Source: Clarireedia homoeocarpa
Lineage: Eukaryota > Ascomycota > Leotiomycetes > Helotiales > Rutstroemiaceae
Direction: 5' to 3'
DNA length: 64,000 nucleotides
NCBI GenBank assembly: GCA_001465935.1
Contig: LNKV01000007.1
Span: 124,001 to 188,000 of the forward strand
The position numbers and the translations under genes are program-made. The notes under the pieces were generated by a model. That model was not told where the DNA came from, ran no database searches, and saw only the letters and a list, made by a program, of their open reading frames with translations. This document shows positions 23,234-35,248 of the stretch, in pieces; the stretch's first letter is position 1, and each line of letters opens with the position of its first letter.

Positions 23234-26200
23234 CTTTTTTTCTTTTGATTTTCATAGGAACGAGTACATGATGATGGATACCATTGGCTGGATAGGACGG
23301 AATAGGAATCTCTAAATTTTCCTTGGATAGTATGGATATTGTAATACGCTTTTTCGGTGATAATTATAGATCAGTTTAAGCATGGTACATACAGAAATAA
23401 TACAGTAAAATAAATATGTGGATATTTGCATCCTCGCAATTTGAAGAAGAAAAGCCCCACTAGTGAGTGGATGCGACTCTGCGCGGGAACGCCGACAGGG
23501 GTGAGCCTTACTTTGATCTGCAGGTTTCTCGTTTGCGAGTTTGGACATTGCCATTGACTTTCCCATTGACTATCTATTGGCGTTTACAACTACAGTACAC
23601 ATTGTGCGATTTATCGGTGTGAACAGATTAGAGTGAAACCACAACACGGGCTAGTTACACGAGGTCATCCAAACGCTTAACGTTTCTTGTGGCACACGAG
23701 GACGGCAAGCTAGTCACCTCGTTTGCGGGCCGGAATTTAATCGCTCGTTCACCGTTTACAGAATCAAGTCGATGCAGCAAGCCACAGGAACACAGGTTTA
23801 CTAATTTCCCGGATCGCCTTTCCGCGGGAGGTGTGGCCGCTGGCACTGCGCGCTTTCGAATTCCCGAAACAATATTCCGCTTTGGAAAGCTTACATTTGG
23901 GTTGTGCGTACGGGAGGGTATGCTGTGCCACAATACACAACGTAAAGAGTCATCACACCTACATGCTAACCTGCCTACTACTGCTGCTCCTGCCTACAAC
24001 CTCCCTATCTATCTGCTACTACTGCCTACAGCCCACCTACAGCCCACCTACAGCCCACCTACATCGGCGTCAACGCACCTCCTCTCCTTCCCCCTTCATC
24101 TCATCCCTTCTCGAGCCCCTCCCCTGCTAATTGATGCTATATGTTATACATGCCGTCATACACATCGTCATGTACTTTAATTAAAAGGCTCTCGTGTTAA
24201 TTCGCCAAGGTACTATATCTGCACGCAATAATATAATTCACATGTTATGATTTCCTCTACACCACCTCGGCGCGGGGGAGACAGAAGTGTGGTGCTTAGG
24301 GGGGTGGGGAATGAAAGATGTGTGATGCAAGATGCAAAGGCGATTGGAAGACTGCTCGGTTAGAAATCTGTTGGGACCTCTCGTATCTCCAGTGCAGCAG
24401 TGTCGGTATCTGATCAACCAAGCATGTGAATCTTGTTCTCGCGAGGGCCAGCAACCCGGCTACTACTGCACTGGTTTCTGCTTATCACGGAGAAAGAAGG
24501 CCCCTGCTCCAAGATTTCCACGTTGCGCAAAGTTTTGCACCTTGTACAACCGATTTGGTGTGTCGAGTTATCCTCACTTCTCTCCACAGGTACACCTCAG
24601 CGCATGCACGGAAGTCTTAAGCCTTAGACTGTGTACCAAGTACGAGGTGTGGGGACCCTGTAAGACTCGGCCGGGCAATCTACTGGCCTTTGCCTGCCAG
24701 GCATTGTGGGCCAGTCTAGTCAGATACTGACTGTAGAACTCGACATCGGGCATAAGCTGAACACTATCACTGATAAGCTTAGCACCAAAACACCGCCAAT
24801 GGAGATACCAGATACTCAGGCAGCTAACGGCAAATATTGGCCCAGTGCAGATAGATACCAGTGCAGATAGATGCATACCGGTGACGATGTACGGAAGTAC
24901 TAGCAAAGGTGGCTATGGCTGTCAAATTGCAAACCAATACTGCAACATCTACATCTCGTATGTAGCGCGCGAGTGGCTGGAGAGCTTCGATGCAGTAGCT
25001 CAGCGCTGTTCGTCCATACCCGTTAGCACATTAGACCAACGTTCTCGAACACGGGAAATCGAAAACATCTCTGCGCTCACAGAAACGGGCGGCGTATCCA
25101 CTGTGCTTCACCCAATCGAGGGGATGCAAGACTCGCAAAATGCTACTACTCTCGGATAGTCGGTTACAACAAGGCTCATTCCTTTCTGATGTGTACCTAT
25201 TTGTCCCTTCAGCTGGTTATTTAGACGGCTTTTATCCGGTCTAAGCTTCTGACTGGTGTCGGATACTCCAATTGGGATGTAGCCGTTCATCCTAACTACG
25301 GATAGAAGCGAGGCAAAAGGTGACGAACACGTTTTTTGGCCTTTGATTCTTCGTCCTTTGCTATATTCGGCGCTAAGTTAGCGATATCTTTCCGTTTCCG
25401 TATCGACGGCGACCCATAATGAGCGTATCATTTCCTGATCAAGGTATTCCCCCGTAACAGGTTGTTTCCGGAGTAAGCGGTGATGGAAGGTTTGCTTTTG
25501 AATCGATAGCCTCAAAAGCAAAAACGACCAGACAGCTCGATGAACGACATGACTTCAGACGCAGCAAGGTGCTGACGGGCTATCGCTACGGTGGACATGG
25601 TCGAGTCATCTAATTGCTATGATTTATTGAACAGGTAGCAGGAAATTGTGGGCTTGCGGTGTTACCATCCTTTTCTTGATAAGCATACCTTGCTGACCTC
25701 GAACGCCTTGACCCTTGCTGTCGATTACTACCTTAATATATTGTTCAGGCAAGATGTACGAAGTACCCATTGCATGTACACATTGCAGGGCCAGGGTCAA
25801 TCCACCTCGCCCCCCCACCAGCAGCAAAAGTCTGGCGACGTCCAATGGCTTGTAGTCCAGGCAACATGAAGAGATTTCCCCTGTCGAGCTTTTACTTTCT
25901 GTGCAGTCTCAGGTTCCACCCAGACCAAGATCACCTTCGAGCGATAGATCCTCTGCAGGGATGTCACCCAAGGTACTGTCAAACCTCAGCTCTCAATCTT
26001 TGGGATGTGCGTGGGTGCTTGCGGACATCTGCCGATTGCATGCGAAAATGCAAGAATGCAACTGTTCGCAAGCGTCTTCCCAACTGAAGCGGAAATTGCC
26101 AGGGCTACGATGGCGCTCTTGCTTGCAGTTGGCGTCAAGAAAGAACTATCGAGCTTTTTTTGGACATCCATGAGCCAAGTGAAAACCGATACCTTGGCGT

Positions 26201-26471
26201 TCTCGACTCAGTAAGCTCATTCTAGACGCTGATTCTCGTCGACAGCTACCCTAGATACCTTCCCGTTCAGTCCAGAGATAGCTAGAAGCGATTTTCTGAG
26301 CTGGCATCCAATTTTTCCAGGTAGGCCATCATATCAGTCATTGCTTCGGGTCTTGATGACTTTATAACCCAACCTTCTTTTCCTCAGTCTACTTGTTCCT
26401 CAGTACCCTCGCTCTATCTTTTTGCATATCACTTTCGTTAATCGAGCTATCTTGCTCGAAAGTTCTTGATC
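23234..26471. other. 3.2 kb intergenic region
   Basis: No gene is supported. It has a three-copy AGCCCACCTAC array at about 24019-24056 and a TACGAAGTAC motif at 25757-25766. The Cys-containing frame at 24332-24730 has no signal peptide or known spacing. The last about 170 bp before 26472 is pyrimidine-rich and looks like the promoter/5' UTR of the GT2 gene. Confidence 0.5.
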
Positions 26472-29243
26472 ATGGGTGTCCTCAGTTATTTCAAGATCTC
26501 CAAGCCAGAACAAAAGTCCTCTAGCAACGAAAAGACTGTCGCTACAGCTCCCAATCCTTTGACTTCAAATGTTGCGTCTCCACAGCCGTCACCGGCTGGC
26601 TCAAGTCGACAGAGCTTATACAGCAACAATCGATTAGATGATATCAGGCATCAAGTTCTTCTGAACTACCTATGGCAGAAACAGAAGGGTTTGATGTGGA
26701 TTCAGGATGATGCTAGACAGTATGAGGGTGTTATGGTACGCAAGGACAGAACTGAGTATCTGTGCCGGCCGCAAACTTTAGCTACCTCTACATTTGGCGT
26801 AGCAATGCAGACGATGAATATTTCGGTATGCCTTTCCCGTATCTTGAATTTCGAGGCATGGGCATAACTGACATAACATATAGGCTGCTATGACCATCAA
26901 CTCCACAGTCGTTGAACCTTTCCTCACACGATCTCCCGATGCCCTTGATGTACCTCTCACAAATGGTCTCCGCGTCCAAATTCTACCAACTATTGACGAC
27001 TTACCACGCGCTCGCAGAGCCCAGCATGCTGCTTTCATTGCCAAAGAGGCTCTGCTAGTAGTATGGGAAGACGACCCAACACTCCTTTTCGACCGAGCCA
27101 AATCTATTGAGGATGCATTGCTTCAAACTGTCTGGCATGAGTCCGACGAAAAGCACGAGAAGGTACCACAGGCTAATGTAAGCGAAATCGATGAGGAGTC
27201 GAACCAGGCTACTGTCGAAGAGAGACCAACAATGTACCTCAATTCATTCATGGTCTCCTGCTCAATCGCCCTTATCATGACCCTTTTGGGTTTGGGATAT
27301 GCTGAAGTCGCTTTGGAAATTGTTGTGCTTGGCAAATGGATCTCCCTTGCATACATCATCATGCTGCCAATTAATGCTTATTTTTCTATGGTAAGCCGCT
27401 AAAGCTGCACACTTCACACTTGCACTCACTTCAAGTACTGACGATTTCTAGTTCTTCACTAATGTTATTATTGGTGTCCTAATGCAATGCTTCGGTCCTA
27501 TTCAACAATTGTCCAAAAACACAAAGTTCTACTCGGCCAAAGCACCACCACGTCTGATGACCTCGACTCTGCCGCACGTCACCATTCAATGTCCAGTCTA
27601 CAAGGAGGGTCTGCAAGCTGTCATTGTCCCTACGATCGCATCGATCAAAAAGGCTATATCAACATATGAACTTCAAGGAGGATCTGCCAATATCATCATT
27701 CACGACGATGGTCTTCAACTCCTCGATGAATCGGTCAGACAACAAAGGATTGATTTCTACGCCGACCACGGTATTGGATGGACCGCTCGTCCTCCTAACG
27801 GACAAAACGGCTACACACGAAAGGGGAAATTCAAGAAGGCCTCGAACATGAACTACGGACTTGCTCTATCTAACTCTGTCGAAGAGAAGCTTCAAGCTCT
27901 CGAGCGACCAATCACGTGGACTCAAGTTGATGAGGTCGAGGCCTACGAAACATGTCTTTCGGAAGTTCTCGACGAGCACCCAGAGGCTTGGGTTGAAGGA
28001 AACATCAGAATTGGCGACTATATTCTCCTCATTGATTCCGACACTCAAGTACCCGAGGACTGCTTGCTCGATGCTGCTAGTGAGATGGAACAATCCCCCG
28101 AAGTCGGCATCATCCAATTCTCATCCGGTGTCATGCAAGTATCTCACAATTTCTTCGAGAACGGTATTACTTTCTTTACCAACTTGATCTACTCGGCTAT
28201 TCGATATGGTGTTTCCAACGGTGCTGTCGCCGCTTTCGTCGGCCACAATGCTATCCTTAGATGGTCTGCTATCCAAGAAGTTGCATTCGAAGACGAGGAA
28301 GGCCAGGAACGCTTCTGGTCCGAGTCATGTGTCTCTGAAGATTTCGACATGGCGCTCCGCTTGCAACTCAAGAACTACACTATCCGCATGGCTGCTTGGG
28401 CTGGCGACGGATTCAAGGAAGGTGTCTCCCTCACCGTCTACGATGAGTTGACCCGCTGGCAAAAGTATGCGTACGGATGTGACGAGCTTGTCTTCAACCC
28501 CATCCGCACCTGGCTATGGAAATCACCTTTCACTCCTCTCTTCCGCAAGTTCATCTGCTCTAACGTTGATATCGGCTCCAAGGTCCAGATCGTTGCGTAT
28601 ATCGGTACTTACTATGCTATCGGTAGCGCGTGGATCATCTGTCTTGTAAACTGGATCTTTGTCGGTCTGTACAACGGTTACCTCGATCTGGCTTACGTCG
28701 ACTCCTGGGAGAACTGGCTTTCCATCGTCGTGGTTTTCTCGGGCGCGGGTAACCTTGGTCTTGCTGTTCAGCGTCATCGTTCCGGCGAAAAGGACTTCCT
28801 TTCTGCTTGTAAGTTTTACCTTCCCATTCTACCTCTATCCAAACAACCCATAACTAACCTCCTCTTCTCTCTCTCCAGTCATCGAAAACTTCAAATGGGT
28901 CTTCATGTTCATGATCTTCTTCGGCGGCATCTCCCTGCACATGTCCCAGGCCATCCTCTGCCACATGTTCGAGATCGACATGTCCTGGGGCGCCACCTCC
29001 AAGGAAGTCGAATTCTCCAACTTCTTCCTCGAAGTCCCCAAGATCCTCAAGACCTTCAAGTACACCTACATCATGTGCATTCTCGGCATCGTCGCCATCA
29101 CCATCATGGCCACCGGCCCCTTCCTGCCCTGGAGCTACAACATCGATACCTTTGTCGCCATCTTCCCCTTGTCGGTTATGTGCGTGAGTCATTTGTTGCT
29201 GCCGGTTGCCCTGAACCCGGAGATGATGACGTTCAGTTGGTAA
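26472..29243 (+). CDS. GT2 family glycosyltransferase, multi-pass membrane protein
   Basis: Four exons (26472-26825, 26884-27390, 27452-28808, 28879-29243) give 860 aa; all introns are 58-70 nt and in frame. Two hydrophobic segments lie before the catalytic domain (about 240-300) and several at the C-terminus. The processive GT2 motifs are present: DSD (482-484, TQVPEDC follows), SED (582-584) and TRW (621-623, from DELTRWQKYAYG). GT2 enzymes of this type extrude a polysaccharide across the plasma membrane from UDP-sugar. The order and motifs resemble the conserved fungal GT2 needed for hyphal growth on solid surfaces in Zymoseptoria and Fusarium; I make that link from family memory. The N-terminal 250 residues are cytosolic and lack a named domain. 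Codon use shifts to C-ending codons in exon 4. Confidence 0.88.
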
Positions 29244-30194
29244 AGCGGGTTGCTTGCTTGTTCTTGTCTCTTTTTAAATAATGGTATATATGAATGAAAG
29301 GAAGGAATGAAATGCACCGCAACACCATGTGCAAATTCGGGACTTAATATAGACCGGCTGGCTGGGTTGGGTTGGGTAGGGCAGGATAGGGTAGGGTAGG
29401 GTATATCCTCCCGTACATATTGCCTTCATATTTCCTGGGTCTAACCAACAGACCACAAATGATTACGAATAGACTGGGGGGGACTTTTCTCGTTAGCAGT
29501 TAATTGATACCAAATACGAATTTATATATATAAATATAATCATCACAGCATAACTATATGTATGATACAAGGTCTTAAAAGCCCGATTCGGTTCTGTTGC
29601 TTGTCTGTCTGTGAACTTGTTGTGATTTGTGTCCTGCTGACTGGGGTGGGGCCTTGGTACGTTGACAGCACCAGGAAAGATAAGAATTCATTAATCACTC
29701 TATGATTAATACAACTCCAACACAGAATTGAAATATCAGGTCTGTTCCCGAAATATGTAAACAAATTGTTATTAGTTCATGAAGGCTGGATTTCAACAAG
29801 TGCGGCGCCACTCTCCCCGCCACAAACAAAAGCGAAATATCATTAGAGTGAGAGGGAAATACTCCTCTATATCTTCTTATTATCTGTGGAAAGAAGCACA
29901 AATCACATTATTAAAGGGAAACACTTGAAAAGGGAAATACTTCTTTAAGAGTTCTAGATCAACTTTAGACCAAGTACAAGTATAGCACCAAGGGCCATCA
30001 TCCTATCTACCTAATATGATCACTTGCCAACTCTTTCAGCTTGCCCAATCAATCAACCCTCAAATAACTGACTTCCCTTTCCCAAAACCCAGCGCTCAGC
30101 TATCGTACTCTAGCAGAAATATAAGCAACTATCAGTAATTTTTTGCAAAATCCCATCAACTATTTTGTATAGTTAGCAAGTATAATATCTACCC
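29244..30194. other. 3' flank with G-rich tract and duplicated GT2 scrap
   Basis: It contains a G-tract run at 29363-29397 and a 36 bp exact copy (29792-29827) of the Cps1-like gene's 3' coding end at 31906-31941. The rest is AT-rich and shows no gene. Confidence 0.6.
29363..29403 (+). other. telomere-like G-tract run
   Basis: Eight GGG runs at 5-7 bp spacing, first as GGGTT then as GGGTA units. It resembles a degenerate telomeric or quadruplex-forming sequence. It sits 120 bp after the GT2 stop codon, so it could affect 3'-end formation. Confidence 0.55.
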
Positions 30195-30328
30195 TACCAG
30201 TGGATATACTACCTCTTAATGATTAAATTGTATTGGGACAATCAGATATATAAGTTTTCAAATGTCCAGATTGCACTTGAACAATCAGAAATCCGAAGTT
30301 GGTCGGATAGTTAGTACACCCACTGGTG
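30195..30328 (-). mobile_element. MITE copy 1 (134 bp)
   Basis: The right terminus, read on the minus strand, is CACCAGTGGGTGTACTAACT. The left terminus on the plus strand is TACCAGTGGATATACTACCT, the same sequence with transition differences. The interior, on the minus strand, matches the first about 75 bp of copy 2 in the same order, including CTGATTGTTCAAGTGCAATC. There is no coding capacity. A CCC on each side could be a 3 bp target duplication but is weak. The two copies lie in opposite orientation. Confidence 0.65.
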
Positions 30329-31247
30329 CCCCAATACAACCACAAACAATATGCTTGCTAGAAGTCCATCCTCTTCATGCAATGCGGCTCCGCTTTCGGG
30401 AACGTGTATCGTATATTTTGCGTTCGGAATCGTTTTCCTTCTCTTTTTCGTCTTCGGATTCGTTCTTCCTCTCCCTTTCCACCTTTTCGTCTTCGGATTC
30501 GTCTTCGGATTCGTCGTCATTATCGCTGTTTCAATCCTCAATTTTCCAACAAGGGGCATACCAATTATTGGTGGACACTGTACTGCATCGACTTCCTGAG
30601 GTGTAGGCTTTCTATCCGGCTGCCAAGGTCCTATAGGAGTATAGCCATTGCCAAAGTAGTCAACAAGGCTAAGGGGCCCAGGCCCTATGCTAATCCCGAG
30701 TGCAGTGTCCTGGGAGCGATCCCGGGAGACGCATGTAACGCGCGGAAAGGTGTCGGTTGTGTATATGCAGATGCAACACAGCTTAAGGGACGTGCTAAAC
30801 CCATTCGAAAGAATGATCCTCACTCGAATACCCGTAGTCTAAGGTTGTGTTTATGGATTTCCAGGATCGTGTTTATAGATTTCCAGGTTTCGAGCTGGTG
30901 ACTGTTTGTAGACTTTGAGATGGATTTTGAGGTGGACTTTGAGGTCGTGTATAGTCTTTGGGTTCAAGATCGTGACTGAGTGTAGATCCGGAGACGTCGT
31001 AGTAGTAGGTGAAATTGAGTCTTGGAGGTATTGTATACTTTCTTGGTCTCGGACTGGATAGAACTGAATCTTGACGAGAATTTCGCAACGATTTTGATAG
31101 AAGCCTCTTGCTTCGATCCCTGCGTCGATCACCAGGAGGATAATCCTCCAAAGTGTGGATTGTTTAGTTGACGCTAAGCGTCGCTAGCTGGGCTAGGGCA
31201 TGCATCAATGCCACGTGACTCAACAGCTGGATAATGGCTGAACGCCT
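30329..31247. repeat. inter-MITE repetitive segment
   Basis: About 0.9 kb lies between two inverted MITE copies. It holds a TTCGTCTTCGGA repeat tract (30440-30520) and a GATTTCCAGG/AGACTTTGAG-type repetitive tract (30850-30945). The end at 31178-31226 (GCTAGC...GGGCATG...CACGTGACTCAACA) recurs at 42019-42062, so this is one member of a dispersed family. A 170-codon minus-strand frame at 30311-30823 is repetitive (NPKTNPKTK) and runs into the MITE, so I do not call it a gene. Confidence 0.5.
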
Positions 31248-31605
31248 CACCAGTGGGTGTACTAACTATCCGACCAACTTCGGATTTCTGATTGTTCAAG
31301 TGCAATCTGGACATTTGAAAACTTATATATCTGATTATCTAAGTGAAATCTGGATATTTAAGAATTTATATTTTTGATTGTTCAAGTGAAATCTGGACAT
31401 TAAAAATTTAAGTATATGAATTTATATATCTAATTGTTTAAATACAATCTGAATATTTAAAAACTTATATATCTGATTGTCTTAATATAATTTAATCATT
31501 AAGAGCTCGTATATACACTTACTAGAGTAGAGATCTCAAAAATATATATTTTAGTCGAATATTGAAGTTTAGAAGTTGGTCGGATAGGTAGTACACCCAC
31601 TGGTG
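31248..31605 (+). mobile_element. MITE copy 2 with internally expanded repeat (358 bp)
   Basis: Termini are CACCAGTGGGTGTACTAACT on the left and, on the opposite strand at the right, CACCAGTGGGTGTACTACCT, forming 30-35 bp terminal inverted repeats that include TATCCGACCAACTTC. The interior is four to five degenerate copies of a 43-50 bp AT-rich unit around GATTGTTCAAGTGAAATCTG. There is no ORF. No clear target duplication (left flank AACGCCT, right flank ATTTATT). Confidence 0.7.
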
Positions 31606-31621
31606 ATTTATTAGTGATCAT

Positions 31622-31828
31622 TGTGTAGTGGTCAATGAATCAGGATGCCTCCTATCCGAGGCTCCTCCTGTCTCTCTATTCTATTCTTCATTACAATCAT
31701 GTATATAAATTATTCTATTCTTCATTACAATCATGTATATAAATATCTATGTACTCTATATTCCCACCCATTTTAAGGTTGTCCTTCTAGTAATCATTAA
31801 TTAAGATAGCTCATCTCAAGTTATAACA
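31622..31828 (-). mobile_element. possible solo LTR
   Basis: On the minus strand it begins TGTTATAACTTGAGATGAGC and ends CCACTACACA, i.e. TG...CA termini with a TGTTATAAC start typical of Ty1/copia LTRs. It contains a 34 bp direct duplication (31681-31748). Its minus-strand start lies 13 bp beyond the stop codon of the Cps1-like gene, which would place that gene's transcript end inside it. No target-site duplication was found, so the call is tentative. Confidence 0.45.
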
Positions 31829-31841
31829 CCCGCCCACAGCA

Positions 31842-34028
31842 TTACCCCAAAAGAGTATAATACAAAGTCCCTACTGTCCCAACCCATGCCAGCCCCATAA
31901 ACTGATTCAACAAGTGCGGCGCCACTCTCCCCGCCACAAACCTCGCCACCGCCGCACCCACAAACCCCATCCAAACCACCACCGCACTCGTACTCCAAAG
32001 ATTATCCCACGCCGCATGTCTATTCTTCTTCTGCTCCGTCTGATTCCTCATGCTCGTTCCCCAACCTCCCTCCAGCACCGTCACAACGCTCCAGAACATG
32101 ATGCCTGGGAGAGGCAGCTGGTAGAAGATCTGCGATAGCACGAGATACTTGATGCTGTTGACGTGTGACTTGTTGCACCAGAAGTTGTAGGAGGTGCAGA
32201 GCGCGATGCGGAAGAACAGGTCCAGGAGAGAGTAGGTGTGCACGGAGTAGCCGGTGAAGACGTAGCGGATGGTGAAGACGCCGATGATGAGGGGGCCGTA
32301 GAAACGGCGCATGGCGGTGACGAAGAGGATGGCACCGTGGATGGAGTAGATTTGGGGGTATTGGAAGGTTTCGATGTGGGTGGCGCGAGCCCAGCGTTGC
32401 TGTTGAAGGAGCCAGCGGATAAGAGTCGTTGGGGTGTCGGTGGCAGCTAGGGCAGAGGTGTTGAAAGTTACTTTCCAGTTGCGAAGGAGGAGGTTGGTGG
32501 TCAGATGACGGTCTTCATTAACAACCTGGGTGGGAGGGTCAGCGATTATTTTATTAAAATTTGAGCAACGAGTGGAATATGCGCCGGATATCCATTCCGC
32601 TGAACTTCCAGTGGAATACCCGGGTTATCGAGCTAACAATGCCCCCTTGAGTGCCAAAAACGTGCACCTTCGGTAAACAGATCAACTTCAAGGTGTTTCT
32701 GGATCCTTGAGGGACAGCTAGCATCACGGAGCTATATAAGCGTATGTGTACTACACCTGCAGTAGCTACTCATATGCAGCATATGATAATTTTCAATTCA
32801 CATGATTTTGAATTCAAATGACTTACGGTTTTGACACCAATCGACGTTTGCGTATACCAAGGTAAAAGTATCGGCTCCAGTGCGATTAATCGAAAGGCAG
32901 CACATGGACCGGGCTGGCAATCAACAGCATCCACAGCACCAGTTTGACCACGAGTGATAGCAAGTCTACAACTAGTCAGCTTCATTTTGCCTTGTAGAAC
33001 ATTAGATTTCGTCAAAACTCACTCAGACCAGTACGCCGCACTTCCCAAAGCAGCAATAGCATTCTCCTTATCATTATGAATCGACAATGCTGAACAACTT
33101 CCCCCAATTAGCGGATCGGCAGACATACATCCAATCGTCTGATATAAGGTATCAGGAAATACGATAGTGTCTGAATCCGATGTCCATAGATATTCAATAT
33201 TGTTTGCATTCCCTAACGCCAGAGAAAACACCATGTTCGTAAACATAATATCCTTTTTGCATTTGTGCGGTTGGTAGAGACATATAGCGCGTAGCGATTT
33301 CGAAAGTATAGGGTCGAGTGCGCCATGTTCGCGGAGGGTATTGACTGCCTTTTCGTAGACGATTCGGAAAGCGTATTTGTGCGATGCTTCGAGGAGTTCC
33401 TGTGGTATGTTGTCCGGATCAACAGTGTTCCATTTTGAGTCTAGAGATTTCTCGTTGTAGAGTTCACGGGATACGTAGTTCTGAGCAATGCTGACTGCGA
33501 GAGGACCGTATGGTTCGTCGATGTGGATTTTGAGCAAGTCGGGGAATACCTGGGAGTAAGAAGATTAGTTCTCAGTGTCTTTGTAGAATTTCTAGCTGGC
33601 ATAATCGGACATACTTGTTGCGCAACCGAAACCATCTCCATATCGCCGTCATGATCACCATCGATTCCAATCAGCATAATTTCCAAACCGGGCGAATCCA
33701 GATAACTCTGCAGGGCTCTCCTCCACAAATTTGCTTCCTCGCGATATCCCACCACCGAAGCCAAGCACCTAGCAGCGACATCTCCCTTCTCCTGTATCCC
33801 CTTCTCCACGTCTGCTTGCGACAGCGATTGCTCCAGCTTTCTAACACGTTCGACATTTTTCCTCCGGTTGATCTCTGCTAGACCAATCTGCCATATGCTT
33901 TCAATGGTAACGGGAAAGAACGATACATATCTTCGGAGATATCTGAAGACGATGAAAAAGACAGTAACGCAGAGGATGGTGTTGAAGATCTGCCTCCCAA
34001 CGGATGGCACCACGGGTAATATGGGCAT
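31842..34028 (-). CDS. GT2 polysaccharide synthase, Cps1/hyaluronan-synthase-like
   Basis: Four exons (34028-33615, 33549-33023, 32965-32827, 32525-31842) give 587 aa. Introns are 65, 57 and, unusually, 301 nt; all joins hold frame. A transmembrane helix at about 12-30 is followed by a coiled-coil-like basic/acidic stretch, the GT-A domain and several C-terminal membrane spans. Motifs: TSDSDT (Asp263/Asp265), NEDRH (363-367; the catalytic ED after the long intron) and QQQRW (401-405). This is the D,D,D..QxxRW signature of processive GT2 synthases. The closest named relatives I recall are fungal Cps1-type proteins that resemble hyaluronan synthases; the actual polymer is unknown. The C-terminus ends only 13 bp before an LTR-like repeat, and 36 bp of it is duplicated at 29.8 kb. 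Confidence 0.85.
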
Positions 34029-35248
34029 GCTTGCTCACTCACTGCTCACCTCGCACACGCAGTTTCGGGGCAGGAAACGCTGGACAAACGAATGAATATA
34101 CAGTATGCGAAGGGTATTGAATAACGAAACGAAGGACGAGACGAGAAAAGAATGAAGGGGAAATCGTCACCACACCATTACTCACGAAGTATTGCCATAC
34201 ATATCACGGTGCGGCCAAGGCATTTATACATCAGAGCCCTGATGGTGCTGTGAATTCGGTGAAGTTGCGGAAAGGTACGAAGTACTTGGAAGGAAAAGCT
34301 TGGCTTGGCCATCCGCATCCAGGCTAGCATGATTTGCAAGGAGAGAGAAGACTTTTGGGAGTGGGAGGGGCAACGACAGGTACAGCGTGGGTATCTGGTA
34401 GGCAGAGATAGGCAGAGATAGGCAGAGATGGGCAGGTTAGGCAGGTTAGGCAGGCAGGCAGGCAGGCAGCACAGCCTTAACTTCCCGGGCCCCGAGCAAT
34501 GAATGGAATGTTTCTCAGGCATCTTGGCAGTCGGCCATCAGGCATGGCCGAGGAGGGTAAGGAACGTAATCTCGGTGTAAAAGCTCCTTCCCGCCGCCCC
34601 CCCTCCACTCCCCACCGCCCATATTATTCGATAGTTCTGGAGTTTTTCTGCGCCAAAGTCCCGTGGGCGCAAGGCAGGATTTGGTAGCCTTGCATAAGAC
34701 CCTCGTTTCATTGGATGTACGTTGGATGTACATTAGATGTACATTAGATGTAACATGTAACATTCCATTTTCCAGAATAAAAAAGGGTAAATGTAAGCTT
34801 AATTTGGAGAACCCTGCCCCTTGGCTTTCCAGATTCCCACTCCTCGGCAGTACTGTACGAAGAACTTAACCTTAATAAACAAGCCCCTTTTTCTCTCCCA
34901 CAAGTCGCCGACTCCGATTCGTCGCGGGTGGCTTTTGATTGAACTGACTGGCTGCTTCAAAACTTCTTCCTGGTCTTGCCTGCAAGATAGAACCAGTCTT
35001 GCCTCGTATTAAGAAGATCCTCGTATTTCCTATTGTATTCTCAACACCGAGTTTCTTCCCGTATCAGAGATGCATAAACTGCCCTTAACTTAGTCCGTAA
35101 GACATAATACACTCGTCATAATCCCAACCTATGAAAAAAAAAAAAAAAAAAAAGAAGAAGAAGAAAAAACGCCCAGCTAAAAAGAACTGTTCTACGGAAG
35201 TATTATCTCCTGTGATGATGACGGCATATTCTTCACCTGCAGAGAACA
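34029..35248. other. divergent intergenic region between GT2 and GT31 genes
   Basis: 1.2 kb without a gene. It contains GGCAGAGATA and GGCAGGTTAGGCAGG tandem tracts (about 34395-34470), a TACGAAGTAC motif (34276-34285), a three-copy TTGGATGTACAT-like array (34708-34752) and a run of about 20 A (35134-35153). Confidence 0.6.

Noticed and set aside
24332..24730. Cys-containing 132-codon frame as a possible small secreted effector
   Set aside because: No signal peptide at the N-terminus, irregular Cys spacing, and overlapping frames of similar length in other phases.
30311..30823. 170-codon minus-strand frame
   Set aside because: It overlaps the MITE terminus and is made largely of repeat-derived NPKTNPKTK/basic peptides; no domain or start context supports a gene.
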